A model generated the notes under the pieces. That model was not told where the DNA came from, made no database searches, and saw only the letters and a program-made list of their open reading frames with translations. From Microcoleus asticus IPMA8 (GTDB lineage: Bacteria > Cyanobacteriota > Cyanobacteriia > Cyanobacteriales > Microcoleaceae), in the NCBI RefSeq assembly GCF_013179805.1, contig NZ_SRRZ01000003.1:1-64000 (forward strand): a stretch of DNA of 64,000 bases, in the 5' to 3' direction. The position numbers and the translations under genes were made by a program. Of the stretch, positions 24,428 to 34,127 are shown in pieces. Each line of letters opens with the position of its first letter. The stretch's first letter is position 1.

Positions 24428-26218
24428 ATGAGTAAAATATCTAACAAAATTCGATCGGCAGCGGCTCAATTGAGTCAAATGTATAAACCATCACTAACAT
24501 TGGTTAGGTCTGTATTAATTGCCAGCGCGGCAGTAACATTATCCTTGATGGGGGCCAGACAGCTAGGAATACTCGCTCCAGTAGAATTAAGCGCTTACGA
24601 TCAAATGCTGAGATGGCGTCCCGACGAAAAGCCAGACCCGCGCTTGTTAGTTGTGGGGATTACCGAAGCAGACATTCAGAAATTGAAACAGTGGCCGATA
24701 TCCGATCGCAAAATAGCTGAAGTATTACAAAAACTCGAAAAAATGCAGCCTGCTGTCATCGGTTTAGATGTACTGCGAGACGTACCTTTAGGAGACGGGC
24801 GCGAGGAATTAACCAAAATTTTACAAAAAAGCGATCGAATTATTGGAGTATGTTTAGTCACCGACGGAAGCCCGGATAATCCCGGTTCTCCGCCTGCGCC
24901 GGGGCTGCCACAAAACCGGGTAGGATTTGCAGATTTCGGAGTCGATCCGGGCGGCATACTCCGCAGAGCTTTATTATTTATGAAACCGCCGACAATAGAG
25001 GGCAAATCCTCGGTGGAAAAACATCTTTGTAATGACAATTCTCAAGTTTTATTTTCATTCAACCTCCAGCTAGCACTCCGCTACCTGCAAGGACAAAAAA
25101 TCTCTCCCAAACTGGCACCAGATCAATCTTTATGGCTGGGAAAAACCCAATTAAAAAAATTAGAAAGCAATGACGGAGGATACAGAAATACCGATGCCAG
25201 AGGATATCAAATATTAATTAACTATCGTTCGAGGCAGCAGGTGGCAAACCAAGTCAGAATTACGGATGTTTTAGAAGGGAAAGTTGACCCGAATTTAGTT
25301 AAAGGTAAAATAGTGCTCATCGGTTATACCACAGAAACCGTTAAAGATTTCTTTTATACTCCTTACAGTGGGCGACAGCAAAGTAAGCAATTCATGCCGG
25401 GTATTGTGGCACACGCACAAGTAGTCAGCCAAATTTTGAGTACAGTTTTAGACAACAGACCGATGTTTTGGTTTTGGCCGGAATGGGGAGAAATCTTGTG
25501 GATTGCGGCATGGTCAATTGTGGGAGGAACCTTGGCATCGCGGATGGCTCACCCAGTGCGGTTGGCGGTGACATTCGGAGCAATACTGTCTGGGTGTTGC
25601 GCGATTAGCTTTGGGATTTTTCTGTTGGGAGGGTGGGTGCCTGTGGCAGCCCCAGCCTTAGCATTAATCGTAACTGGCGGTAGCATAGTATCAGCAGACA
25701 GATTTAATAAAGCCGGATACGGAAAAGCAATTAGCGATCGAGTAAAACAAGCCTTCAAAATCGAAATAGACCAAGCCAAAAAAGAACAGCAAGTCGCAGA
25801 AATCACAGAATCTGATTTCTTTAAAGAATTGCAGCAAAAGAAAGATAAACTGAGGATTAGCAAACAAGAAACCTCTGAAAAAGCACCTTCCGATCCCCAA
25901 GAAATAACTGCTAGTAACGCAGAGCTTGCCAAAGGGCAAAGTCAGGCAGATGAATACTTAGCTCAGTTGCAGGAAAAAGCCACACAGCAGAAGCAGCGCG
26001 CCGCCGTGACTGAATCGGAAAGCGGCTCAAAAACGGTTACCCCGATCGATGCGGGCGGCGGTGCTAGTTTAGCCGAAACCAAACCAGATGACGAGTTCAG
26101 CGATTTGCAAGCCAAAGCCAAACAGATGCGGGAGCGCAGGGGCGCAGAAAAGAGGATAAAAGATGAAAAAATGGATAGTTTAACAGACAAGGAGGATTTG
26201 GGGGACAAGGAAGAATGA
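24428..26218 (+). CDS. CHASE2-domain membrane protein without a classical output domain
   Basis: A 596-residue sensor-like protein. An N-terminal membrane helix (about 24-42) is followed by the extracytoplasmic CHASE2 domain (about 45-340; ELSAYDQMLRWRPDEKPDPR, IGLDVLRDVPLGDG, GKIVLIGYTTETVKDFFYTP). About three membrane helices follow (near 355-435), then a charged, mostly helical cytosolic tail of about 155 residues. CHASE2 is usually fused to kinases, cyclases or GGDEF domains; none is present here. The start at 24428 is preferred over an upstream in-frame ATG (24350), because the extra N-terminus is Cys/Arg-rich and atypical. A ParA-like gene follows after 71 bp. Confidence 0.88.
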   Translation: MSKISNKIRSAAAQLSQMYKPSLTLVRSVLIASAAVTLSLMGARQLGILAPVELSAYDQMLRWRPDEKPDPRLLVVGITEADIQKLKQWPISDRKIAEVLQKLEKMQPAVIGLDVLRDVPLGDGREELTKILQKSDRIIGVCLVTDGSPDNPGSPPAPGLPQNRVGFADFGVDPGGILRRALLFMKPPTIEGKSSVEKHLCNDNSQVLFSFNLQLALRYLQGQKISPKLAPDQSLWLGKTQLKKLESNDGGYRNTDARGYQILINYRSRQQVANQVRITDVLEGKVDPNLVKGKIVLIGYTTETVKDFFYTPYSGRQQSKQFMPGIVAHAQVVSQILSTVLDNRPMFWFWPEWGEILWIAAWSIVGGTLASRMAHPVRLAVTFGAILSGCCAISFGIFLLGGWVPVAAPALALIVTGGSIVSADRFNKAGYGKAISDRVKQAFKIEIDQAKKEQQVAEITESDFFKELQQKKDKLRISKQETSEKAPSDPQEITASNAELAKGQSQADEYLAQLQEKATQQKQRAAVTESESGSKTVTPIDAGGGASLAETKPDDEFSDLQAKAKQMRERRGAEKRIKDEKMDSLTDKEDLGDKEE

Positions 26219-26289
26219 CAGAGAACTCGACTGCATCGAGAATTGCATCATAATGGGTTCTCGCCGTTTCTTACCCTCATACGCAGATC

Positions 26290-27048
26290 ATGTCCAAAAT
26301 CATCTCTGTCCACTCTTACCGGGGCGGAACTGGCAAATCGAACACGACAGCAAACCTGGCATCTATTATCGCTCGCGGTGGCAAGCGGGTCGCCATTGTA
26401 GACACAGACATTCAATCGCCCGGGATTCACGTGCTGTTCGGTTTCAGCGAGAGCAACATGGATCGCTGCCTGAACGATTACCTGTGGGGCCGGTGTCCGA
26501 TGGCGGATACGGCCTACAATGTGAGTTCGCTGCTGCCAAAATTAGCCAGTAACGGCAGCCTCTACCTGATTCCTTCAAGCATTAAAGCAGGCGAGATAGC
26601 GCGAGTTTTGCGCGAAGGCTACGATGTGGGGCTGCTTACCGACGGCTTTCAAGAACTGATCGAGGTTCTGGACTTAGACTACCTATTTATCGACACGCAC
26701 CCGGGGCTCAACGAAGAAACCCTCCTCAGCATCACCATTTCCGACATCCTGCTGTTGATTCTGCGTCCGGATCAGCAAGATTTTCAGGGCACGGCTGTCA
26801 CGGTAGATGTGGCCCGCAAATTAGAAGTTCCCAAGATTTTGATGACGATCAACAAAGCCCCAGAATCCCTAGATTTTGAGGATTTGAAGCAGCAAGTAGA
26901 GAGTATTTACAACATCCCAGTTGCAGGGGTGCTGCCCCACAGCGACAAGATGATGCTTCTCGCCAGCAAGGGGGTGTTTGCCCTGCACTTCCCTAAAGAT
27001 CCTCTAACTAAGGTGGTGGAAGGGATTGCGAAACAGATTGTGGGATAA
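26290..27048 (+). CDS. ParA/MinD-like ATPase
   Basis: A 252-residue deviant Walker ATPase. The P-loop reads YRGGTGKSNTTAN at residues 10-22; Arg11 stands where the family signature lysine normally is (KGG). VAIVDTDIQSPG is the switch I/A' region and DYLFIDTHPGLNEE is Walker B. Such ATPases position plasmids, chromosomes, carboxysomes or chemotaxis clusters, or sit in signalling complexes. No ParB-like gene is adjacent. Location right behind the CHASE2 gene, on the same strand, suggests a joint function. Confidence 0.87.
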   Translation: MSKIISVHSYRGGTGKSNTTANLASIIARGGKRVAIVDTDIQSPGIHVLFGFSESNMDRCLNDYLWGRCPMADTAYNVSSLLPKLASNGSLYLIPSSIKAGEIARVLREGYDVGLLTDGFQELIEVLDLDYLFIDTHPGLNEETLLSITISDILLLILRPDQQDFQGTAVTVDVARKLEVPKILMTINKAPESLDFEDLKQQVESIYNIPVAGVLPHSDKMMLLASKGVFALHFPKDPLTKVVEGIAKQIVG

Positions 27049-27250
27049 TTGGTGCAGCGAATGTCGATCGCCCGCCCAAGAGTGAGTTTCGATCTCAATT
27101 CCTCCCGAGCGATGTCCTCCTGCGTATCCGGCTGCCGGCGGAGGAACTTTCAAAGGCGAAAATATTTGGTTAAAGACTCAGGAGAATGGCGACAAAATGA
27201 GATACAAATAGATTATGAGAATTTGTTAAAAAACTTTAGGAGGAGAACTC

Positions 27251-27376
27251 ATGGATTTTGACTTCCGCATACTAATAGTATTGCTGCCCGTATTGTTGGC
27301 GGGCGGCTGGGCTGCGTACAACGTCGGCACTATAGCTCTCAAACAAGTGCAGAAATTGTTGAACAAGCAAGCTTAA
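27251..27376 (+). CDS. psbY: Photosystem II protein PsbY
   Basis: A 41-residue single-helix membrane protein, MDFDFRILIVLLPVLLAGGW, ending in the basic tail KQVQKLLNKQA. This closely matches cyanobacterial PsbY (pattern MDWRVLVVLLPVLLAAGWA). It is a peripheral subunit of photosystem II near cytochrome b559 in the thylakoid. A very good TAGGAGGAG ribosome-binding site precedes the ATG. It is a single gene, too short for most gene finders. Confidence 0.9.
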   Translation: MDFDFRILIVLLPVLLAGGWAAYNVGTIALKQVQKLLNKQA

Positions 27377-27843
27377 ACTCAGCCTCTTTTCAGGTAATCC
27401 CGCAGCCGACTGTTTATTGAGATACAAAAACAGCCGGCTGATTTGTGCATTGGCTCTGCTGAACTAATGGCTGATTTTTGGCAAGCGGGCAATTTACGGC
27501 CCCAGAGAGATGGGGCAAAAGCAAAAGAAAAGTTATATTAAAAAGCTTGCCATAAACTGGGTGCAATTGACAAAAAGACGTCTTTGCAGCAGGCGATCCC
27601 CGGTACAAGAACCCGGTTTATTCGCGAGGCGATCGCGTAACTTCAGATTTTGATGTTTTGGGCTCTCCTCTACACTTGTGAGTAGAACCCAAAACAAATA
27701 TTTGGCAAGCACGTTCCCGCAGAAAATATGAGACAATCACAAAAGTATTTGCCCTGACAATCGCCCTAAAAACTGCGAAGTTTAACTTGTAGGGAATATC
27801 GGTCAAATTGTCAATGTTTAATTCCTATATCTTTAGATAGATT
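27377..27843. other. Intergenic region between psbY and malQ
   Basis: No gene or strong repeat. There are HIP1-like sites near 27630 and a scattered AACCCGGTTT motif at 27610. It should contain the psbY terminator and the malQ promoter, which I cannot place. Confidence 0.45.
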
Positions 27844-29352
27844 ATGCTTTTTCCCCGATCGAGCGGCATTCTACTCCACCCCACATCCTTTCCCAGTCGA
27901 TTTGGCATTGGGGACATGGGAATAGAAGCATATCGCTTTATTGACTTTTTAGTAGAGAGCGACCAGCAATACTGGCAGGTATTGCCGCTGGGGCCGACAG
28001 GATACGGCAATTCTCCTTATTCGTGCTATTCAGCAATGGCGGGAAATCCGCTGCTGATCAACCCAGAACTGCTGCGGGACGACCAATTGCTCGCCGATGA
28101 AGACTTCGCTAATTTACCAGAATTTCCGCTCGATTATGTAGACTTCGAGCGGGCGATCGCCCTGAAAGTGCCTTTGCTCAAAAAAGCTTGCGAAAACTTC
28201 CAAGCCAAAGCATCGCCGATCCAGCAAAAAGAATTCTCAGCTTTTTGCCAAAGCAAAGAGAGTTGGCTGGAAGATTACGCCTTATTTATGGCACTAAAAG
28301 ACAACTTTGGCGGTGTTAGCTGGAACAATTGGGAACCAGAAATTGCCCGTCGAGAACCCGAGTCGCTAGAGAAGTGGCGCCAGCAGCTAAGTGCTGAGAT
28401 TTATTACTACAAATACGTCCAGTTTGAGTTTTTTCGCCAGTGGACGGAGTTGAAACGCTATGCCAACCTGCGGGATATTAAAATTATTGGAGACATTCCG
28501 ATTTATGTAGCTCACGACAGCGCGGATGTGTGGTCTCATTCAGAAATATTCTGCTTGGATGAAGCCACAGGAGAAGCAGCTTTAATGGCCGGAGTTCCCC
28601 CTGATTACTTCAGCAGTACAGGTCAATTGTGGGGCAACCCCGTCTACAATTGGGAGAAGTTGCAAGCAAATAATTTTGAGTGGTGGGTGCAGCGTTTTGA
28701 AGCGATTTTCGCTTATGTAGACGTGACTCGGATCGACCACTTTCGAGGATTTGAGGCTTACTGGGCGGTGAAACGCGGGCAAGAAACTGCGATGTACGGA
28801 GAGTGGATTAAAGCGCCGGGAATAGCTTTGTTGGATGTAATTAACGAGAAGTTTGGCAACTTGCCGATTATCGCTGAGGATTTAGGGGTAATTACTCCAG
28901 AAGTAGAAGCTTTGCGCGATCGATTCGAGTTTCCGGGAATGAAGATTTTGCAGTTTGCTTTCGGCGCGGGCCCTGGCGATCCTTTTTTGCCTTTCAACTA
29001 CGATCGCAACTGCGTAGTTTACACCGGCACCCACGACAACGACACGACTGTCGGCTGGTTCAATCAACTGCAAAACTACGAAAGAGATGAGGTTTTGCGT
29101 TATTTGGGCTGCATCGATCCCCAAGGAATCCACTGGTCTTTAATCCGCATGGGTTGGATTTCTATTGCTAATATGGCAATTGTGCCGTATCAAGATTTGT
29201 TGGGTTTGGGTACGGACGCGCGGATGAATTTTCCGGGGAAAGCAGAGGGAAATTGGGGATGGCGGTATCGGCCCGAAGCTTTGAATGGGGAAGTGGGCGA
29301 TCGGCTCAAAACCATGACTTACATCTCCGGTCGCGCTCCAAATAAAAATTGA
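27844..29352 (+). CDS. malQ: 4-alpha-glucanotransferase
   Basis: A GH77 amylomaltase/disproportionating enzyme of 502 residues, acting on malto-oligosaccharides in glycogen turnover. It starts MLFPRSSGILLHPTSFPSRF, with GDMGIEAYRFIDFL. The catalytic residues sit in YVDVTRIDHFRGF (nucleophile Asp), IIAEDLGVIT (acid/base Glu) and TGTHDNDTT (transition-state Asp). Length and motifs are typical of bacterial MalQ. No other glycogen genes are nearby. Confidence 0.96.
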   Translation: MLFPRSSGILLHPTSFPSRFGIGDMGIEAYRFIDFLVESDQQYWQVLPLGPTGYGNSPYSCYSAMAGNPLLINPELLRDDQLLADEDFANLPEFPLDYVDFERAIALKVPLLKKACENFQAKASPIQQKEFSAFCQSKESWLEDYALFMALKDNFGGVSWNNWEPEIARREPESLEKWRQQLSAEIYYYKYVQFEFFRQWTELKRYANLRDIKIIGDIPIYVAHDSADVWSHSEIFCLDEATGEAALMAGVPPDYFSSTGQLWGNPVYNWEKLQANNFEWWVQRFEAIFAYVDVTRIDHFRGFEAYWAVKRGQETAMYGEWIKAPGIALLDVINEKFGNLPIIAEDLGVITPEVEALRDRFEFPGMKILQFAFGAGPGDPFLPFNYDRNCVVYTGTHDNDTTVGWFNQLQNYERDEVLRYLGCIDPQGIHWSLIRMGWISIANMAIVPYQDLLGLGTDARMNFPGKAEGNWGWRYRPEALNGEVGDRLKTMTYISGRAPNKN

Positions 29353-29738
29353 TCGTCTGGAATGGGTAGTTGGTAATTGTTAATGGGTAATATCAAATCT
29401 GTTAGCATCAAAATTATTCATATCTCTCTTCTCGACCTCTGCGTGAATCTGCGTCAATCGATTGTCATCTGCGGCCCGAGAAATTAACTTTTTTTAACCG
29501 CAGATGAGGGCAGATTAACACAGATTAACGCAGATGAATTAGATCGATTCCGTTTGCACCATTCATCCGTGATTGTTGACTGTTGACTGGATTTGACTAT
29601 TCCGATGCAACCGGAATCGATCTAATTTGTAATTGTTAATGGGTAATTGGTAATTGGTAATGAGTCAATAAAGACGGACATTCTAATTAAAAGCCGTGGA
29701 CTGCCAGCCATTACCTATTCCCGATTACCCATTAACAC
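29353..29738. other. Repeat-rich intergenic region after malQ
   Basis: No gene. It holds GGTAATT heptamers, CTGCG/AACCGCAGATG dispersed repeats (29440-29540) and an inverted repeat: AATTAGATCGATTCCG... at 29537-29558 against 29606-29627, 21 of 22 bases pairing. It ends near the convergent rodZ stop. Confidence 0.7.
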
Positions 29739-30620
29739 TTACCCTTCATTTTTTGGCGGTGTTGCAGGCTTGAGGTCGTCTGCTTTAAAAACTACTTCTT
29801 TGACGACTCCAGGAACTCCGAGTTGTTCGGCTTGTCCGTTATTGACGGCAACCATTACCCCGCCGGCGTTACCAGCTACAACTACCAATTGCTTTTGAGC
29901 CTGCCAGGTGCGTACAGTTCCTGAAGGCAAAATTCCCTCAAACTCTGTTTTGCCATCGACTTCAACCTGCATCCACGATTCGGCTTTAAAAGTGACGCTA
30001 ACCATAACTGGTTTATTGCCAGATTTATCTAAATTTTGACCTGTTCTTGCTGCTTCCACAGCGGCGTAACTATCCGGTTTCTGATTTTGTGAGGCGCTCG
30101 ATCCCTCAGCAGCTAAACGTGCTTGTTCTTGCTGCCCAAGCGCTAGTTCTTTGGCTCCCGCACCGTTTTTAGCGGTCACAGAACCGCCCATCAACTGAGA
30201 TAAGACATTGACCGAACAGATAATTAGAAATGTGTAAAAGAGGTAGAGGTGCATCGGGCGCAACTGAGGCCCATCTTGCCAGGAGAGCTTGGTTCTCGAT
30301 CGGGCTGGCGGTTCGATCGGGAAAAAGTCGGCAAACTGAGTTCCGTCCAAACCCATTGCTTCAGCGTAGCGCTTGATCAAACCCTGAGTGTACACGGGTT
30401 CGGGAAGTTGGTCGAGTTGACCGTCTTCGATGGCTTGCAGCAGATTCCGCCGAATCATTGTTACCACAGCTACTTTGTCCAAACAAATCGACTGCTGTTC
30501 GCGGTACTGGCGGAGTTGAGCCCCTATTTCCGCTAGCTTCTTCTGAGCTGGTTCTGGCTCTTGGGAGTGCAGTTTCTTCTTAGTTGTTTTGAAGAATAAA
30601 AACAATAAATTCTTTGTCAT
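29739..30620 (-). CDS. rodZ: RodZ-like protein (HTH, membrane helix, DUF4115)
   Basis: A 293-residue bitopic protein. The cytosolic N-terminus carries an HTH_25 domain (about 25-95; IGAQLRQYREQQSICLDKVA, YTQGLIKRYAEAMGL). One membrane helix follows (LYLFYTFLIICSVNVL), then a Gln/Ala-rich spacer and a C-terminal DUF4115 domain (VSVTFKAESWMQVEVDG). This is the RodZ plan, linking MreB to cell shape. Start at 30620: its ATG overlaps the stop of the upstream pseudouridine synthase by 4 bp (ATGA), so the two are translated together. Confidence 0.85.
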   Translation of the reverse strand: MTKNLLFLFFKTTKKKLHSQEPEPAQKKLAEIGAQLRQYREQQSICLDKVAVVTMIRRNLLQAIEDGQLDQLPEPVYTQGLIKRYAEAMGLDGTQFADFFPIEPPARSRTKLSWQDGPQLRPMHLYLFYTFLIICSVNVLSQLMGGSVTAKNGAGAKELALGQQEQARLAAEGSSASQNQKPDSYAAVEAARTGQNLDKSGNKPVMVSVTFKAESWMQVEVDGKTEFEGILPSGTVRTWQAQKQLVVVAGNAGGVMVAVNNGQAEQLGVPGVVKEVVFKADDLKPATPPKNEG

Positions 30621-31411
30621 ATGCTGTGCTCCTGGGATTTTACTGGCACGCTTATTGATGTTAGGTTGACTAGATTCCATAAATAAATAATTTCCGAATC
30701 TTCTAGGGGTCGGTAGCAGCCCGGTGGCAATATTGGCAATTCGGGCCGCTGCAATTGAATCGGGCCGATCGCTGTGCGGTGCAGCCCCACCACGGGATAT
30801 CCCAACTGCTCGGCTGTTCGCCGAATCTGTCGGTTCCTGCCTTCTGATAGAATGACTTCTAACAGAGTTTTGTCTCGCGCGCGATCGAGAACTCTCACTT
30901 TCGCGGGCAAAGTCTTTCTGCCTGACAAGATAATGCCGTGACGCCACGCTTCCAGTATGGGTTCCGGGGGATCGCCGAGCACCCAAACATGATAAGTTTT
31001 GGCGATCGAGTGACGCGGATGGGTCAAACAAAATGTCAGCTTACCATCATTGGTGAGCAAGAGGGCACCGGTGGAATCTGCATCTAAGCGTCCTACGGGG
31101 TGGATGCCTTGACCCGAGCGCAGTTGGGGCGGCAGCAAGTCGAGAACTTTCGATCGGGCTCTGGGGTCGCTGCAAGTAGAAACGACGCCTGCCGGTTTAT
31201 TGAGCAACAGATAAACCTGTGACGGTCGATCCGTTGGTTTTACCGGGACTCCATCGACTTCGATCAGATCCCGATCGGGATCTGCTTTTTCTCCTAAGCG
31301 AACAATATTGCCATTAACTCGGACTCGTCCAGCTACAATCATCTGTTCTGCAAGACGGCGAGAGGCAATGCCCCACTGGGCGAGGATTTTTTGCAGCCTT
31401 TCATCTGACAT
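30617..31411 (-). CDS. RsuA/RluB-family pseudouridine synthase
   Basis: An enzyme of about 264 residues that isomerises uridine in rRNA. An N-terminal S4 RNA-binding domain (MSDERLQKILAQWGIASRRL, then RVRVNGNIVRLGEKAD) precedes the catalytic domain with the Asp in GRLDADSTGALLLTNDG and the block EGRNRQIRRTAEQLGYPVV. Start at 31411, the Met right at the S4 domain; a longer frame adds unrelated residues. RluB- or RsuA-like specificity cannot be told apart from sequence alone. Confidence 0.92.
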   Translation of the reverse strand: MSDERLQKILAQWGIASRRLAEQMIVAGRVRVNGNIVRLGEKADPDRDLIEVDGVPVKPTDRPSQVYLLLNKPAGVVSTCSDPRARSKVLDLLPPQLRSGQGIHPVGRLDADSTGALLLTNDGKLTFCLTHPRHSIAKTYHVWVLGDPPEPILEAWRHGIILSGRKTLPAKVRVLDRARDKTLLEVILSEGRNRQIRRTAEQLGYPVVGLHRTAIGPIQLQRPELPILPPGCYRPLEDSEIIYLWNLVNLTSISVPVKSQEHSI

Positions 31412-32010
31412 GACGGGAGTGTGGAAACCCCCAACGAGCGAGCGGTGGGGGAGGAAACACGACAAGGTTAATTGATTAACCGATGCTGGCAATGCTCAAT
31501 TCCTGCTTGGGAATAAATTATAATCCTCGACCAATCCTTAGGGGGCGTTACGCCCTGTAAGAATTGTCCTGATGGCATGACCCTGAATGTTGCGCAAAAA
31601 CTACGAGGAAAAGACTCGCCGCAGGAACAGGCTTGCACCGTGGGTTTGCGACTGGTTTTAGAGGTGTGGGTCTGACCAGACCCTAAACCAACACTACCAT
31701 AAATCCCGTACTGCTGGTTAAATTTATACGCTCGATCGCAAATTTTTCCTGGGGATCGCACAACTCGCGAACTAAGGAAAGATCCCAAGGGGGGAAAGGG
31801 TGATAATTTTGCTGCTTCTGGCGTTGCTGAGGCGAGATTTCTGCTTGGTTTTGGAGTTAATAGGAGTTGAGCTCATCAACCCGGTTTCTTATAAAAATAT
31901 GAGGTTTACGGCGATATATCTGTGAATCAAAGGGGTTTTTGAGGCCTGACGCGCAAGTTCTAGTTAAATTTCTGTGCTTGAATATTAAGGTTTATATTCT
32001 GAAATTATTT
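31412..32010. other. Intergenic region between pseudouridine synthase and DUF2993 gene
   Basis: No gene supported. Opposing open frames around 31468-31788 lack family features. An AACCCGGTTTC motif lies near 31880, and GGGGGCGTTACGCCCTGTAA near 31550 looks like a palindromic repeat. Confidence 0.45.
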
Positions 32011-32802
32011 ATGACTGTCGATCGAAACTCTCATCAATTTGACAATAGAGATGGCGCTGCTGGCTCTGGTGGGACTGTTAATCTCGGCGAGGAGCCGGGG
32101 AGACCTTCGCCGAGTCAAGGCAGCCGGATCGCGAGCGCGGTACTGTCTCCGGCGGTGCAGTTGTGGCTGCGATCGCAAGTTCAGCAGGTGGACGACTTGA
32201 AGGTGAAAATTGAGGGGAGCGATCGACAAATCTTCAGCGGTGCGATCCCCAAAGTCACGGCTGCCGCTCGCGGTGCTGTGTATAAAGGACTACACCTAAC
32301 AGAAGTTGCGATAGAGGGCTGCGGCATTCGCATCAACCTCGGTCAAGCTCTCAAAGGCCAACCCCTGCGCCTCCTGGAATCCGTTCCCGTGACAGGCGTT
32401 TTGAGGCTCAGTCAAGCGGATTTGAATGCGTCGCTGAAAGCGCCTTTGCTTGCTGATGCTTTGAGCGAATTTTTGCTGCCAATGCTGCCGCTGACAGATA
32501 GGGAACAGTCGCTGAAGTTGCAAAATTCGCAGATTGCTATTGAGGCGGGTTTGTTAACGCTTTCGGCGACAATTTTGCGCGCTGGCGGTAGGCAAATTCC
32601 TTTGGTATTGCGGACTGGTTTGCGGATGGCCAGCGGTCGCGAATTGATGTTTGAAGCACCAGAAATCGAAATGGATGGAGAATTAAAGGGCAGTGATTTC
32701 AATGGTTTTAAAATTGATTTTGGACCGGAAGTTGAGATTGAAGAGTTGATTTTGAGTCCGGGGGAGATTGTGTGTCGGGGAAGAATTAGAGTTTTGCCTT
32801 AG
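32011..32802 (+). CDS. DUF2993 (LmeA-like) protein
   Basis: A 263-residue DUF2993 protein. The family shape is seen in RIASAVLSPAVQLWLRSQ, the KVKIEGSDRQIFSGAIPKV strand pair, LTEVAIEGCGIRINLGQAL and the repeated beta segments to the end. Family members are tubular lipid-binding proteins. There is no signal peptide in this start choice; ATG at 32011 is taken rather than a TTG at 31939. The role is unknown. Confidence 0.82.
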   Translation: MTVDRNSHQFDNRDGAAGSGGTVNLGEEPGRPSPSQGSRIASAVLSPAVQLWLRSQVQQVDDLKVKIEGSDRQIFSGAIPKVTAAARGAVYKGLHLTEVAIEGCGIRINLGQALKGQPLRLLESVPVTGVLRLSQADLNASLKAPLLADALSEFLLPMLPLTDREQSLKLQNSQIAIEAGLLTLSATILRAGGRQIPLVLRTGLRMASGRELMFEAPEIEMDGELKGSDFNGFKIDFGPEVEIEELILSPGEIVCRGRIRVLP

Positions 32803-32947
32803 TTAGTTAACTGTTGACTGTTGAGTGTTGACTGTTGACTGTTGACTTTAACCTTCCACGCAGAGCTTGGGAATACATACCCAATTCCCAATTCCCAATG
32901 CCAAATTCCCCCTTCCCAATTCTCAATTCCCAATTTGCAATTCCCAA
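32803..32947. repeat. TTGACTG and TTCCCAA heptamer arrays
   Basis: About five TTGACTG heptamers (32805-32850) followed by six or more degenerate TTCCCAA heptamers (32875-32947), between the convergent DUF2993 and cdsA genes. Confidence 0.8.
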
Positions 32948-33865
32948 TTAGCGGGCGATCAAGTAAGAGTCGATCGCGGGCAACAGTAAAGTGACAAAAT
33001 AGTAGACTAAGGGCGCGGTAAAAACATAACTGTCGGTGCGATCGAGAATGCCGCCGTGACCGGGGATCAACTGTCCCGAATCCTTAACGCCGGCGTCTCG
33101 CTTCATCATCGACTCAGTTAAATCTCCCAACAAGCTAGCAACGCCAATCAACAGACCAAAAGCAGCCCCAGTATACGGCCACCCCGGCCAGTGCAAATAC
33201 CAAGACCCAGCGGCGGCCACGGCGATGCTGCCGCAAACTCCAAATACGGCACCTTCAACGGTTTTTTTGGGGCTGATGTGGGATAGGCTAGTGCGCCCGA
33301 AGAATTTGCCGACAAAATAAGCTCCAATGTCAGCGGCCCAGATGCAGAAGAAAGCCAGCAGCAGCGAAGTCAATCCTAAAGATATATGGCTAGAAGTTGT
33401 CCAAGACGGGGATGGGTAAATGTTAACCGGCAAATTGCTTGCTACTGCTTGCGAAAGTTGAGTTGTAGCAAGATTGGCTGGGTCGAGGCCGACTCGCAGC
33501 CGTACCCAATAGCTGGGCAAATAACCGCCGTAGAACAATCCTAAAACTGAGGAGGCAATATCGGCGATCGTAGATAATTTAGGTTGGAATAACAGGTAGA
33601 AACAAATTAAGGTTCCCGCTAAGGGGAACATGGCATCTACGAGTTCCGGTGCTAGGGCGGCAGTAATTAATAGCCCTTGACTGACGGCTAAGGTAGTTTT
33701 GGCAGCGGGTGCAATGCCTTTAGCCCTGGCTAATTGAAAATATTCCAATTGACCTAGGTAGACGATGACTCCAAAGCCGAGGGTGAAGAACCATCCCCCC
33801 ATAATAATCATTCCCAAAGCAAGGGCGATCGCAACTATTCCACTGAGGATACGAGACCAAGGCAT
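32948..33865 (-). CDS. cdsA: Phosphatidate cytidylyltransferase
   Basis: Makes CDP-diacylglycerol from phosphatidate and CTP in the membrane. At 305 residues with about seven to eight membrane helices it fits the family. The C-terminal signature is clear: LLGDLTESMMKRDAGVKDSG then PGHGGILDRTDSYVF. ADIGAYFVGKFFGRT is the preceding conserved block. It is a single leftward gene. Confidence 0.95.
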   Translation of the reverse strand: MPWSRILSGIVAIALALGMIIMGGWFFTLGFGVIVYLGQLEYFQLARAKGIAPAAKTTLAVSQGLLITAALAPELVDAMFPLAGTLICFYLLFQPKLSTIADIASSVLGLFYGGYLPSYWVRLRVGLDPANLATTQLSQAVASNLPVNIYPSPSWTTSSHISLGLTSLLLAFFCIWAADIGAYFVGKFFGRTSLSHISPKKTVEGAVFGVCGSIAVAAAGSWYLHWPGWPYTGAAFGLLIGVASLLGDLTESMMKRDAGVKDSGQLIPGHGGILDRTDSYVFTAPLVYYFVTLLLPAIDSYLIAR

Positions 33866-34127
33866 AAATGAATTTCTCTTGCAGACGGCGGCGGGTCATT
33901 CGATTTTAGATTTTGGATTTTGGATTTTTCAAGAGCACGAGTTTCTCACTTGCACAGCTAACCCCCATCCCCAATCGGCGATCCAAAATCTCAAGTCAGG
34001 CGGTCAATCCAGCTATGGTCGCCCCTATTCTTAAGTATGAAGGTTAAGTGAACTTAAAAAAGATTAAGAATTACATAATTAATTCGTGTATCCCTGTCAA
34101 AATTCTTGTCATGCCTTCTTTTTCCTT

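Noticed and set aside
27049..27261. 70-residue frame between the ParA-like gene and psbY
   Set aside because: It overlaps the psbY start and has random composition; psbY explains the ribosome-binding site.
31468..31788. A 106-residue leftward frame upstream of the pseudouridine synthase
   Set aside because: Composition and overlap with repeat-like DNA do not look coding, there is no ribosome-binding site, and I recognise no domain. A short rightward frame here was also not convincing as a transposase end.
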